Assembly (NCBI GenBank): GCA_016169945.1 | Contig: JADLSH010000145.1 | Coordinates: 124,001-188,000, forward strand | Length of the DNA: 64,000 nucleotides | DNA from: Trachythela sp. YZ-2020 | Taxonomy: Eukaryota; Cnidaria; Anthozoa; Malacalcyonacea; Clavulariidae | Direction of reading: 5' to 3' | Shown here: piece by piece, positions 35,285-48,200 of the stretch | Numbering within the stretch: the stretch's first letter is position 1 | Layout: every line of letters begins with the position of its first letter | The notes under the pieces: model-generated | Told to the model about the DNA's origin: nothing | Seen by the model: the letters and a program-made list of their open reading frames with translations, nothing else | The model's database searches: none | Made by a program: the position numbers and the translations under genes

Positions 35285-36940
35285 GAGAAAAGTTAAATTC
35301 ATACACTGAATTCAACTGCTAGGGAACTTAATCATTGCCGACAAGGCGCATTAAAGTCGAGGAAAGTAGCGTCTAGCGTCCTATGATGATTAATATTATA
35401 CTCGTGAATTGATACACGTTTGCACTTCGAACATGCTTTTGGTTTAATTGCTACTATTTTCTTCATCAATATACAGGCTACGAAGCATGTCGACAAATAC
35501 GTACTTAGACTTAGGCTGATCGAAAGGAGAATATCTTAGTATATACAGAAACGCTTTGCTTGAGGATGACCAGTCTTAATATGGCGCGTCTCAGGCTTAG
35601 CGTTTCTTCGAGCCGATGTTAATGTTAGTTCAGTTGCTGAGTAAACGCCAATACTTTGCTTTATGGATTAAAATTGTGTTGTATATCATGTTAGACCAAC
35701 TATACTTCACTACAATGCAAGCCAGGAGATTCAGTACTGCTTAAAATGGTTAACTAAAAGCGATCTTGCGATCAGTATGTCTTTCGCTTGCCGCGATAGT
35801 CTGCCATATTTATAAACACGGCTATATGTTCGAGTATAAAGGAAACGACTGGATTGCAAATGAATGTTTAAACGAAGATAAGAAATATTGTGTGTATTCA
35901 TATAGTTGCCTACCCTGATGTATTCGACAGCACGCTAAATTTCTTGTATCCTTGGCTACAGTGGTCGCCTTGGAGCTTATTCTTCGCGACGGTAACTTTC
36001 CTCACCAAGCAACGATTCAACTTCACTTACAACGAACAACGCCGAAACTTGACGCAGCTACCTGTATGCGGGGGGCACCAGTTTGACTGCAGGGCTCTGA
36101 CTGCAGGGCATGCAAAAAACGACGCTTCATCAATATTTCATCACCTACGTAATTTATTCGCTGTGGCTTAACACTGATAAATCAACAGCTTTATAAGAAA
36201 ATAATATTACTAAGAGGCAACAAAAACTCGCAAAGTTACTATAAATGTTTGAAAGGAATTCAGTGGTGTCATAGGCACCAATACCACCAATCGTAAAGAT
36301 ACGAAGGATATATTATTTTCTACTTCCTTGTAAAAGACCTTGTTTATTGTCCTGTTATCAACAACAACTGTCCAAATTATGCAAACGCCATAGATAATAA
36401 ATGTTTTGCGTAGGGTAAAGAAAAATAAACAAAATATCAAACACAGTTTAAAAATCTGTGGAAAAACAGAGAGCAGATTTCTTAAAACTATCTTAAAACG
36501 GCTGCACTAGTGCTGTGGTTTGTGTCAGCTGAACTACCTGGGCAGTTTATTTCTTTAGAGAATGCTAGTAATAAATTGATGTGCATAAATTAGTCACGAA
36601 GAATGTTGGCGTTAATTTACGCGACATGTAAAAGTTGCAGGATAAACTAGGATTTGATACGATACCTGGATTTAAATAATGGCATAAACTTTTATTATGC
36701 AACTACTATATGGCGTGTGTTTCCATAGCAACAAAAACAGTGTAACAAGCATCCACAAGCCACGAACAGCAGTTGACGTCTGTAGTGTAATATGTTTAAC
36801 CACGTTACATGTATGTTTTGGCAGAAAATTGACCACACTCATCCCTAGTGTGCTTTATATTTCGTCTAGTTTATCATTTTTTGTGTGCATTACAATTTGC
36901 CTCGTTTTAGGATGTTAAATTCAGAAAATTCGACATGGGA
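35285..36940. other. Upstream region of RFX; promoter and 5' exons not identified
   Basis: The acceptor at 35282 implies at least one more 5' exon, which could lie here or beyond. No core promoter could be assigned. No convincing coding sequence; open frames (for example 35890-36171) show no family. Confidence 0.35.
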
Positions 36941-37111
36941 AGTTAAAATACTGTTATAAGGTAAACTTCAAAGATTTTCTTGCACTTCACTTGGTTGAAC
37001 TAGAATACTGGGTTTGGTGGATAATCCAAGTGAGTAGATATATACACAATTTAAGACCTAAATATATACAGACCTATATATACAGAACTTACGGTTACAG
37101 CTCAGCAACTG

Positions 37112-37183
37112 GCCTCTGTAGCTCAGTTGGTTAGAGCGCTGCACCGGAATCGCAGGGCCGTGGGTTCAATTCCTGCCAGAGGA
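37112..37183 (+). tRNA. tRNA-like core, copy 1 (probable pseudo-tRNA)
   Basis: Cloverleaf elements are present: acceptor GCCTCTG/CAGAGGA with a first-pair mismatch, T8-A9, D arm GCTC/GAGC, anticodon arm CTGCA/CGCAG, and T arm GTGGG-TTCAATT-CCTGC. The seven-base loop CCGGAAT would place GGA as anticodon (Ser codon TCC), but the universal U33 is C and the lowest anticodon-stem pair is A-C. A and B boxes (TAGCTCAGTTGG, GGTTCAATTCC) are good, so Pol III transcription is possible. More likely part of a repeat than a working tRNA. Confidence 0.5.
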
Positions 37184-37381
37184 CCTAGTGTTGCATTTTT
37201 CGCAACCGTTCCTGGTTAGGTCTTAAATTGTGTATATATCTACTCACTTGGATTATCCACCAAACCCAGTATTCTAGTTCAACCAAGTGAAGTGCAAGAA
37301 AATCTTTGAAGTTTACCTTATCACAACCCGCACACCCGATAACCTATATATACAGAACTTACGGTTACAGCTCAGCAACTG

Positions 37382-37453
37382 GCCTCTGTAGCTCAGTTGG
37401 TTAGAGCGCTGCACCGGAATCGCAGGGCCGTGGGTTCAATTCCTGCCAGAGGA
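37382..37453 (+). tRNA. tRNA-like core, copy 2 (probable pseudo-tRNA)
   Basis: Identical over its 72 bases to the copy 270 bases upstream; the base after the core differs (A instead of C). Same mismatches and non-standard anticodon loop. Its downstream arm is cut by the target duplication. Confidence 0.5.
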
Positions 37454-37559
37454 ACTAGTGTTGCATTTTTCGCAACCGTTCCTGGTTAGGTCTTAAATTG
37501 TGTATATATCTACTCACTTGGATTATCCACCAAACCCAGTATTAAAATACTGTTATAGG

Positions 37560-38585
37560 TCGTTATAAGTCTTTTTGATTATATAATTTGATATCGAAAC
37601 ACAGACAAAGTATTTCAATTTAATTAGAGTGAAATATTATATAATTTATGTGTGTCTGATATGCACACCAAGTAAACTGAAAAGACTGAAGTTAGGAGGA
37701 GTCGAAAACATCTTACAGGAACTCGTATTATTGCGCTTAATAAGAATCTGGGATATCCATGCGTGATGCGTATATATATGCATGTGAGTTTTGTTAGCTT
37801 ATCAGTAAACATATACACATGCAGCATTCATGCATGCATATATAGTAAAGTTTCCGAGTATAACGACATACCACTTTAAAAGATCATGTATATGTAAAAA
37901 GGAAGGAAAAAGCTCGGTAAGTGAGTGTGTCACAGAACGTGACTGCATATTTTAAAAGGAAGGATATGCAAAACAAAAACCTTGGATCTACAAAGCTTAT
38001 TCTCCAGTTGTCTGGTTATACCACTTAATTACCACTTATACGTTTCAAAAATACACGTCAGTATATAAAGGAATTTCAAACAAAACATAAAACCAACATT
38101 TGTTCAATAACATAAAAACACACGTCATCATGATGAAATATAATATATTCAACAAAAGAAGTTTTATAGATATCTGAGCCCAAGGACAACTTGATTGTTT
38201 TGATCACCAATCTTAAATCTATTCAGTAGCACCTCAATCAGTATCACTGAAGCTATCAAAAGTTTGGACATATCTCCTGACATTATTGGTCGGCCAGTAT
38301 TATAGTATTGATCAACTGTTTTTAATACTAGATTTTGTTTTTTTGGCCTTGGTCTAGGTCAATGACTCAATGCCAATGGTAAGTCGTTGCTTATGACTGT
38401 GGCATTTTCCAACAAACATAAATATTTTAACGATATTTTAAGTATTTATATATATAATGATGGTTTTCCTCCATAGACCATGATACATTTTATCCCCTTG
38501 GAATATGTATATAGTCTATAGAACCAGGATAGAACTGAGAAGTCATTGTTCCAGACATTGACATCGTCAATGTTAATTCAACAAC
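37560..38585. other. Non-genic stretch
   Basis: AT-rich sequence with no supported gene. A 67-codon minus-strand frame (37624-37827) has no recognisable features. Confidence 0.4.
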
Positions 38586-38589
38586 ACAC

Positions 38590-38925
38590 TGTTAATTTAA
38601 AATGGAGTAAAAAAAGGTACCAGTTGACTCTATTTTGGGAGTACCAAATTTTAACTCTATTTTTAGAGTAATTAATACCTCTATAATGGAGTAATATTTA
38701 CTCTAACGAAAATTACTCTAGTTTTAAATTTTACTCTCATTTTGGAGGAAATAATATGCCAAAATTAGAGTAATATTTACTCTAACGGGAGTGAAAATTA
38801 CTCTAGTTCTAAAAATTACTCTCATTTCGGAGGAAATAATATGCCAAAACTAGCAATAGGAGTAAAGATCACTCTACAATTCCAAATCTAGAGCAAAACT
38901 ACTCTGCCTAAATATAAAGTAACCT
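38590..38925. repeat. Word array of GGAGTAA/TTACTC in both orientations
   Basis: Variants of GAGTAA, AATTACTC, TTTACTCT and GGAGTAATATTTACTC recur about 20 times in 330 bases in both orientations, giving many possible short hairpins. A similar array is at 43190-43575. No coding sequence. Confidence 0.7.
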
Positions 38926-38929
38926 CATT

Positions 38930-39023
38930 TAGGCATGTTTTCCATTTCAACCATATCACATTTCTTTGAAAACTTGAACAATGACCTGGATAAGCGCTAC
39001 AATGGTTGAAGTGGACAACAGCA
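38930..39023. mobile_element. Diverged MITE related to 15937-16066
   Basis: Ends AGGCATGTTTTCCATTTCAA and ATGGTTGAAGTGGACAACAG match the inverted termini of the 127-bp element at 15937. Same architecture, shorter interior. Confidence 0.55.
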
Positions 39024-39314
39024 TTACTTGCAACAAAATGTTCCTGGAAAGTATTAAAGCATCAAAAAAATTAATTGCAACAAATAAATGAAGGAATTTT
39101 TAATAAATGGAATGTTTAGATAATTATAAGAAGATATATATTTAATATATAACGTCTACATATATATCAATGTCATTCAAGTTCTTGCAAAAACTTGTTG
39201 ATGACAACCCGTTTTTTCATCTCGCAGCATTGAAAAGGAATGCATTTCTGGTTGATGTGGGGTATTCAATATTAAATACATAATAGCAAACTACTAGTAA
39301 CATGTTTTGGAAAA

Positions 39315-39450
39315 ACGTGTGTTTTGGAAGGTGTGTTTTCTAACACACCAAGGTGTGTTTTATTACACAGCTAAAGCTGTGCTAGACAACACATGCATTG
39401 ACCCTGTGCTCTATTACACACCTTTCCTAAAACACAACTTAGAACACACA
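39315..39450. repeat. Word array of GTGTGTTTT/ACACA
   Basis: AGGTGTGTTTTCTAACACAC, GGTGTGTTTTATTACACAG, CTGTGCTAGACAACACA and CTATTACACACC follow one another, an analogue of the GAGTAA array with a different word. Confidence 0.55.
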
Positions 39451-39629
39451 AATTGAATCGGGCTTAAGAACATACAAAACAATGGACTTTGACATCTTAA
39501 TTCTATGTTTCAATGATTGCAAGATTGAAACACAGAATTTAAATGTTATACCCATTCCCAGATTGTGCAGTGCTTTGTATTTTCCAAGTTACTCTGTGGC
39601 AACCATGATTTTTGAATCTAGTTTTACCA

Positions 39630-42600
39630 TTATATAAGAAAGCATAATACTATAATAATTGTTAAACAATTTATTAACACAAAAATAATGTTAAGACTAT
39701 TAAATAATGTACAGACTATTTTGTAGGTATTTTGTGTGTATAACAGAATAGTTCTTTCAGCTGTTGACATGCTACTCTTTAGTTCAGTCATTAATGCTGA
39801 GTACTTTGTACCTTTGTATGCATTATCGCACAATTTCCTGAAGAAAGAATAAGGCGCAACCATGCCATCTGATATGACATCTATCAGAGTGTTGATCACA
39901 TCAGTACCAGGGCATTCAACAAACACTTGGTTCTCCCCAATAACCATTAACTGGTCTACATCCTCCGGGCACCCAGTGCACAGTAAACTGGACCATTTTG
40001 TCCCGGACCATAGGGCTATGGAAAAAATATTGTGAAACACAACTACTCAACTAGAATACAATTACACATCCAACATAGAATATGAGGTCTGAGGTCAGAG
40101 CACTTGCACAACATTAAATGTAAATAGCACTTGCCAAACATCAAATGTCCTGCAGAAAGCAAGCTAGATCATATACTTTGTCTTTGTAGCAACTAGCCAT
40201 GCTATGCAAATATATTTTTTAAATTATTGAAACCTTTATTTGAGTTATTATAAGGAGAAGAGAGATAGCTTATAAAATGGCATTACCTGTACATAATGTC
40301 TAGCAGTCTCCTACTCTCCCTTTGATTACTCAAATTGTCTGGAGTTAGAAAGAGCATTGGCAAAGCAAGCCATGGAAACTGCTCTTACTATTCAAATAAA
40401 CACGCATTAAAATAGCCTAAAGACAATGCATTTCTGAAGGTTTTAATAATTAAAGAATCAACAATTTAACCAGTTGCTATGTCTAGCTTCATCACTGAGA
40501 CAGAGTATATAATAATAAAGTATTTTGCAATAAGCAGTGGCGGACAATAGAATAATTTCTCAAAGCCTTTGAATGATAGCTGGTTAACTGTGTAACAAAG
40601 CTGTATCAATGATTTTAAAGCCTTGATAGGCTATAATTTAAGTAAATTTGCATGAAATTTAAGTGAAAAGGTTTTAAGAATGGAGATTTGCAGCAACAAA
40701 AGGATGGTTATATGTTCACTGGCAATAAGTTCCATATCCATATCCACACATTGCTTCTGTCTGGCCCCATTAGAATGTGGGAAGGAAGTACTAGTCGATA
40801 CCACATAGTGTAGAGTGAGAAATGGATATGTTGTACCACAGCCATTATTGCCCTTAGGAAATGCATGTATCAGTGGCTTCCTCGGGATGCAGGGGGATTG
40901 GTCTTTTCACCCAGTCAAACCTTAGCAAATTCCCCTGGGTACAAGATAGAGGTATTAAATACAACCCCCACCCTCAAGGGCAGTATCTTTTTTTTCAATC
41001 CTATATCAAGTTACACAGCCAGTTGCAAGTGGTATAAGACTTATCAACACTAAAAACATCAACAATGACTTGTAGCAAAAGATAGGAAATGTATAATATG
41101 AATGGCCCTAGACCAATCCTATAAATTCATAATAAATTCAATGTGTCAAAGTCACATTCGGGAGTTTCTAAATCAAAATCTCCTGGGTACTTTCCTGTGG
41201 GTTTTCGGCTTGAGAACAAAAGCTTGTTAAGCCAACAACTTGTTGACAAGATGTGCGTTTTACGTGTGTAGGGCATAGTGTTAGTCCTCTCTACTCTTGG
41301 AACATAGGCATGATATAATTTAACATCTATGATTAACTTTTGAAGCAAGCTATTTTTGTGTAAAAGTATATTCCTGGTACTACCAAATATCCACTTATCG
41401 GCAGCATGATAGCATCATGGATTTACATTGACTGGTGCATAAACTTCTCACAATCAAAATATATCAACCAGGCATTTGAACATTTACATGAGATAGTATT
41501 AAATAGTTGGACAATGGGCTCAGTGATTTTACATTCTTGGACAGGTTTCGGACATGTGAAAATATATAAAAGTCATACGAATCTGACCTATTAGTATCGA
41601 TGAAACATTTCAGCTTACAAAATACAGCAGAATTTAGATACATGACTCTGATTGACAGTATACCAGTTAGTGATGACAAGGATGCAATCTCTTGAACTCA
41701 AATAATATATTTAAAATAGGCAATACTTTGTTTTTTCTCCATTTTCACTGCATATGTATCAACATAATTATATTAAAATCTTATATGAAATTTGTACCTG
41801 ATTTTTGAAGTGGTTAAATGACTTAAATCTTATAAAGCTATATACTAGGACAAGATGGGCTCTGAGTATTTAACTGCCAATCTGTCAAACACAGTTGGTA
41901 AATATAAACATTGAAAGGCTTGAAAGCCCAAGTAAAATTGAAGATTTTGTATAATAGCATTTGCTGAAGTAATTTTAAATTGGAACTGTATTATTTTCAG
42001 CGTTTTAATTCATATATTGTCGCGACAAATTCAAATTTTAAACGGGGACAACATGCTTAACATTCACGAACGAAGATTGCAAATATTTCCTAACAAAATT
42101 GCTCTATTACATATAAAACATAACAATAACCTTACCTGAATATTATTCAGTAGTCGCCGATGTATTGCTTCTGAAAATCCAGTTTATTTTGGGTCAAAAT
42201 ATAAAATTTCGAGCTCGATTCAATTAACATAACAAAAATAAAAATTTTAAAATATGGAGGTGTGATGCCTCTATCCGAGAACCTTTGCGCGTGTAGTAAG
42301 AAGACTAGACACCAGTCTGTCAGTCAGCGCGCATTGCGGAATTTATTCATTTTTCGTTCATTCTTTGATAGAGTGACAAAACTTCAATCACCAGTAAATG
42401 TTTAAGATTATGTGTTACATATAGAGTTCTGAAATAGATAGATAGTCGCTGAAATGCCCTTCGAACTTGAGCATACCGATATATTGCCCGATATATTTCA
42501 ATATTTTCGTAGAAATATTATGGCATACATGTGGATTTCTGGTATAAGGTTATTAACATATATATTAAGGTGGTCCCCTGCTTTTTCAAAAGAGGACGAT

Positions 42601-45250
42601 TTCTGTCTTCGATCCGAAATTTCCTACAACTATTATTTGTATAAAAATCAAAGACGGCGGTTGACTGTTTTGTAAAACTACCTGGAAAATACAATAAGAA
42701 CTTCGACGTTTCGAGCAAAGGCCCTTCGTCTGGAAGTTAGTAGAATGGGTCGTGGAAAACATGTGCTTCTATAGTGAATACAAAAGCGATCACGTGATAA
42801 AATAAACCAATCTGATGGATTTAATCAAAACAAACTATAAACAAAGTATGGAAATCACATCACAAACTATATTAGCATATCAGGAGAAGCGAACAAAGCA
42901 AGAAAGACAGAAATTAAGAAACTATAAGTGAGAGGAGGTGAGATGTAGAGTATCTGCTGATGGCAGGCATAAACAGATAGGAGTTAAATGTAAGAGAGGC
43001 GCTCATTAATGCCGAAAGGATGAATGGTGCCAAGTTGAAATGAGACGCATTTCTTGGCATCTCAATGCGTCTCATCTTGCTGCCTTTGTCATGCAATCCT
43101 ATTCTGGTATATTTTAAGAAATATATCAAACACGAGTATACTGTAAGTGTTCTTCCTCTGATTTCTAAATACAGACAAGCAGGTTGAAAATACGAGGCGG
43201 AGCGGAGTGTTTGTACTCCTGGAGTAAAAATTAAGGAGTAAAATACAATAATTACTCCGTTATTTCTACTCCTTTCTTGGGATAATTTTTACTCCTTCAG
43301 TGGAGTCAAATTGACTCGCAGAGGATTAAGATTGAGTTAAGATGACTCCTGGAGTAGAAATAAAGGAGTAAAATTACTGATATTTTACTCCTTTGCTAGA
43401 GTAAATTTTATCCCTTCGGTGGAGTAAAATTGACTCTCAGTGGAGTAGAATTTTTAAAATGAACCAAAGTGGAGTAGTTCTAACTCTAGTTTTGGAGTTA
43501 AATTTACTCCAATATTTTTACTCCCCCAAAGGGAGTTATATTAACTCCTATGCTGGAGTTAAAATTACTCCCTGAAATTAACAGTGAACACTCAGTAAAA
43601 ATGAAATGCATCAGTATTGTACACGTCTTACAAAAGAAAGCATTTGCTTGCCTACACACTAACACACTATTACTTAAAGGAAATACACTGGAAAATATTG
43701 TATTTCAGTTGATGTTTGATAAGATATTCGTCGTATGACGTATATTGATTATTGTTGGCTGTTGCCAACATAGTGAAGCACTTCGTTTGCATAACGAAAA
43801 AGAACACTTATCAAGGCGTTTGTTCTTGGATATTCAGTTCAAATTCTTTATAAGATGCAACTAGCATGGATTTTATACTTCTTTATACCTACGATAAACG
43901 TGGTGTAGTCAAAACAAGATTCAAATGTGGTTTAAAAAACCGTCTTCAATATGTTATATGTATATACTATCTTTAAGAGTTACATCACCTCATGCACTTA
44001 ATTGTCTTAACGATCTGAAGACTTTCGCAATCATAATTGAAAAATTCAAAGCATAAAGTATTGAAGCACATTTCAAATTGAGCAACTTCCATTGCCTTTC
44101 TAATGTCGACGTTAAGATGAGTGATAATGTTTCGAAGTTAATAAGTTCTATTTATTTGACTAATCAACTAAACTACAGCTTTTATCTTCTCTCATGCATG
44201 CATAAGTAATCTGCTTACGCACATCAAATAACTGACACGCTAAATCTGTTATTGACTTTTATTCGTTTACAAGTTCGTAAAAGATCGAGTTGTCGTATGG
44301 CTGCGAGGCGTACCCATGGTAGTTGTGGGATTTAGACGCCGTAGACAAGGGCAACGAGAGTTTTTCCACCATGGCAACTTAAGAACCAAACATGGCACGT
44401 CATTCTTCTTTCTCAGCATGGGTTTGGCCAGAAACGGATAAAACCGACTATCCTTACATAATTAGTATTTCCATCACTTTACTTATCATCTTCATCTATT
44501 ACACAGAGGTTTCTAGATGAAGAGTTGCCTAGTCTTGAAGTCTATATAAATTGACCAGGGTAAACTCTTATATTTGACCATGCTAATCGGATAAAACTGT
44601 TTGTATTCTCTCAGACATGAACTTGTATACTAGAATGATCTTGTGTGCTTCAATATACAAATTGTTGGCAACTTTAAGTTAATATTATGTTTTCATAGAG
44701 AAATACAAACATTATACAGAAATAATTTGAACTGTTTACTAATGTAAGATTGATAGAAACGAGTTCACAGTATTTCGTGTGAAAATTTCGTAATTAATAA
44801 TATCACTTGTTTGCATGTAAAATAGTGTCACGAACTGATCGCGTCGTGTTATAAGGGTAATAACGCCTGCGATAACTGCATGAAAACGGCTCTGGGCGTA
44901 AATAAAACATATAGTCTAGTCGTCTAAACAATACCATAGTTACTGTTTACTTTTCGTATGAATTAACAGGTGCTTGCCGTATCCATTAGTAAGTAAACGA
45001 ACTTGTCCAAATAGAGATATCCAATCGTCGGGAACGTTTGATCAATACTTGTCTTGTTGTAACACGGAATCATTTTGAAAGCACTGGACGATGAATTGAG
45101 CTTCATAAAACGATGTGTTGAATCGTGTGTAAGTATAAAATGGAAAGGAATAAGATAATAGTATACTAGCTTACCTTGAACACGGTTACACGGTGGTCTT
45201 TCCATAAAATCATGGCACACTCGCGATAAAATTGAAAGATTTTGTAACAT
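39630..45250 (-). CDS. Possible gene of unknown function (four candidate exons)
   Basis: Not recognised. Candidate exons: 45175-45250 (MLQNLSILSRVCHDFMERPP), 42136-42170 (EAIHRRLLNNIQ), 40287-40378 (FPWLALPMLFLTPDNLSNQR, then ESRRLLDIMY) and 39630-39987 (CTGCPEDVDQLMVIGENQVF, then a hydrophobic C-terminus of about 25 residues that could be a membrane anchor). The phases agree across all four. However, the last acceptor is weak, and a stronger one at TTTTTTCCATAG (about 40016) gives the wrong phase. The first exon overlaps the end of the gene at 45210-49596, so it could belong to either. Treat as a hypothesis. Confidence 0.3.
40865..42120. other. Intron-like or intergenic stretch
   Basis: No repeats or exons recognised beyond those of the candidate minus-strand gene. 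Low-complexity AT-rich sequence. Confidence 0.3.
42650..42750 (-). mobile_element. Single hammerhead-like half-element
   Basis: Read on the minus strand: ACTTCCAGACGAAGGGCC, then GCTCGAAACGTCGAAGT and CCAGGTAGTTTTAC. The outer ACTTC/GAAGT pair and GGGC/GCTC stem are kept, but the core reads CAGACGA instead of CTGACGA. It is the same arm that is found doubled at 27141-27317 and 63161-63346, and shares GCGGTTGACTGTT with the latter. Confidence 0.55.
43190..43575. repeat. Second GGAGTAA/TTACTCC word array
   Basis: About 25 occurrences of GGAGTAAAA, TTTACTCC, GGAGTCAAATTGACTC and GGAGTTAAATTTACTCC in both orientations. Several are perfect short palindromes. Same word class as 38590-38925. Confidence 0.7.
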
Positions 45251-48200
45251 TATATAATCTTAGGTCTTCAAATCTTGTCAATATTTTCTTAACTGAACAA
45301 TCACTCGAAATGATTAAAAAAATGGCGTATTTTTCACAGAATTGATGTGTTTTCTATCAGCAGTAGATATACCGGTGTGTACTGTTCACCATCGCAACTA
45401 CAAGAGGTTTTTAGTCTCGGCAGCAACTAGTACTAATATCGCCCACGCGGCACAAAGACTCCCGTTATACTTCAACGACTTTCCTTAGTAGGAGGTCACT
45501 ACCAGTTACTGCATTATTAGCACTCATCTGCTGAGTCTTACAACGCAGTCATTAGATGAAATAGTCACGTATTTTTTCAGGATAAGATAAATATCTCAAT
45601 ATTTTTCAAGTTATCTGCCGTTTGGAAAGTATTTTAAAGATATGGTCGTTTTCGCCCCTTGTTAGTAATTTTTCATTGTTCACGATTTCATAAATTGCCT
45701 ATATCCATGAACGGAAATAATATCTGTGCTTAACTGAGCTGATCACAGGTACATATAGTGTGTCTAGCAAGTATGATCATGTATCCGAAAAAAAGGTGGT
45801 GAAACTTTTCAAAACAGTACTTATTCAAAACGTTGCCGCGCGGTTTGCTTTCGACAAACTTTGGATAGTCTTGATGGTTACAAGGAACATAATTGGAAAA
45901 GTTTGTAGGAAAAATTCCTAACTGAGGCTTTAGCAAACATTGAACAAGGAGAAACATTGTGAGTTGTATAGCTCTGAAGAATAGGGATGTTTCTTAAACA
46001 CGGATGTAAATTTTCACTGCTTGCACAATATCAACTAATTACCACCTTCACACAATATACGATTTAAATTCACAAATCGCAAGGCTTAGCTAGAAGTATA
46101 ATCTATATACAATTCAAGTAAACACGTAATCAAAAAAGGCTTGCAGAAATTTTTAGTCAAACACGGATAAACATACCACTTGCAGCATCTTCCAATCTTT
46201 GCTGATGGGCTTCCAGTAACTGTAAATAATCTGGATCATCCGAAGTTGTTTTTTCACTGGAAGTTTTTAACACGACTTCGTGTCCTTCTACAACGTCAAT
46301 AGATGATTCAGACTCCTCATCTGAAGAAACTTCTAAATAGGAAGAAAAAATAGTGTTTTTTGATAAGAAGACCTTTCTTATTATAATTAATATTTTTTGA
46401 TATTTAATAACGTATACCTTCGTTATCGCATTTTGTCTGAAACATTGCGGGTCCCTCGACATGTCTGGATTTCTTGCCTTCTTTCTGCTGGATTTCTGCT
46501 GCAGAAGTTTTTTCATTCTTTTCATCGACAAGAAATATATAACGACCATTCACCACATTTGAGCCTGAGGTCACTGTGGAATCTAATAGAAATCAGTCAT
46601 GGTTAGCACCTTAGCAGACTACGGTATAATTTTAGAATAAGAATCCGTTACATTACTACATATAAGAGAAGACTGACATGGATGCATGACAAACAAACAA
46701 CGAATACAAATTAATGAAAATTAGGAGGAAAGCAGAAAAAGGATGACCAGCAATAACGTGGAAAAGGACGATACGGAAAATTTGATTGCGAATGAATGTG
46801 TACCTGAAGTAAGGCCAAAGTTATGGCCATAGACAGAAGTGGGGGAAATTTGTAGATCAATTTCGTCACCGAACAGAATGATCTAAGACTAAGTCTAATC
46901 TTGGCCAAGATGGAGCTCTTCCATTTACGAAAAAATAATTGTATACTCCAAAACAGAGTATTACTAAAGTCACTCCTATGACCAATAGTTATCCAGTCAT
47001 TCAATTTACAAATCATTGGGCGGGACTCTGGGCTACTGCCACAATCCACAAGCCTAACTGGCACATCAAATGGCTAATTATGTTAATTATCCATTATTTA
47101 CTACATTAATTTGCAGGAGCATATATGAGCTTATGTCAGGCACTGGTGACAGGAGTTAGCTTGGATTACTCGTAACTATCATGAACATATCAAGGTGACC
47201 AATGTGATAGAGTGTCGATATATACTGGTTTTTACTGGTTACAAACAGTAGCCAGAGGGAGGACGGGGGGTTCTGTAACTTCAGAATTCTTGATTCAACT
47301 AAGTTTTGAAGTGCAAATTTTGAATTTGGAGTTACCCCTTAAACTATGGAGGATTTATAAGTGTTGCTCCATGGTTCCCTAACTTCTGCAGCCATGAATT
47401 GTGTTATGAAGGATTTGAGTAAAAAATAACACCAACGAGGGCTTATATAGCTCTGGTATTATGACAATTAGGAAGCTTCAGACCTCCCATGAAGAGATGA
47501 TCAGGATGATGACAATACACTGTTGTAAATATGACTACATACTAGATAATATTAAAGCATATTACATATTTGATGGACCCAAATATGAGTGTGCAAAATG
47601 TGAGTAAACATGACTCTGGGCCAACCAGGGGGGTACTCCAATATATATGCTATATAGGTATGTGCTCTCCAAAGATTATGGTTTTAACTTGTTTTGAAAT
47701 GAAGTAGGGAAATTTAGCCTTTATAATTCGGTTCTATTATATCCTGGTGGCTCCTATTCGTTAGCCTGAGTGGCAGGCATTCTATTGTCAACAAAAGCGT
47801 GCGCTCTAAACAAAACTTGCTCCCTAAACAAAACTCCCTCCCCCACTGACCTTTTTAATTTGAAGCAAATTTGCACAAAAATCTTGACAAACTTGCCATT
47901 GGCAATTTCATAAATAATATGAAGGGGAGGATATCAATTGGGATTGTATTCTGTTTTCTCCCCTGTCACCATGTAAATTCTATTTTTATAGCTATTTTTA
48001 TGGGAATTGTATTTTTATGTTTGTTTTATTTTGTATCTTTTTCTTCTTCTTTTCTATATATTCTATTTACTTTAACTCTGTAAATATTATTATAAATGCG
48101 ATGAATTCTAATAAAAAAATAAATAAAAATCACTATAAAGGTTTGTGCAAAAAGTTTTAATGATTAAGCGCATGAGCAATTTCAGCATGACACACTCTAG

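Larger units (their letters stand above)
36943..37557. mobile_element. Dimeric tRNA-like element with 102-bp inverted arms and 16-bp target duplication
   Basis: A 16-base direct repeat (TTAAAATACTGTTATA at 36943-36958 and 37542-37557) flanks the element. Inside, left arm 36960-37061 and right arm 37216-37317 are perfect 102-base inverted repeats. A tRNA-like core (37112-37183) sits between them. A second core (37382-37453) follows exactly 270 bases later with a truncated right arm, so the insert is a head-to-tail partial dimer. No protein is encoded. A long target duplication suggests RT-mediated insertion; the palindromic architecture is unusual for a SINE. Confidence 0.8.

Noticed and set aside
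35890..36171. 93-codon plus-strand frame upstream of RFX
   Set aside because: No family resemblance, opposite strand to the gene, no exon signals.
37112..37453. Two functional serine tRNAs
   Set aside because: Non-U33 loop, A-C pair in the anticodon stem, first acceptor pair mismatch and the inverted-repeat setting make functional tRNAs unlikely; kept as tRNA-like cores.
45258..45258. Splice acceptor joining 46177-46332 to the exon ending at 45175
   Set aside because: Phase would fit, but there is no pyrimidine tract before CCTAAG; the acceptor at 45293 (TTGTTCAG) is stronger. Recorded as an alternative only.
46157..46549. 130-codon minus-strand frame as a single-exon gene
   Set aside because: It crosses an intron (46333-46417). 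The upstream part is read in the wrong frame compared with the phase-consistent spliced model.
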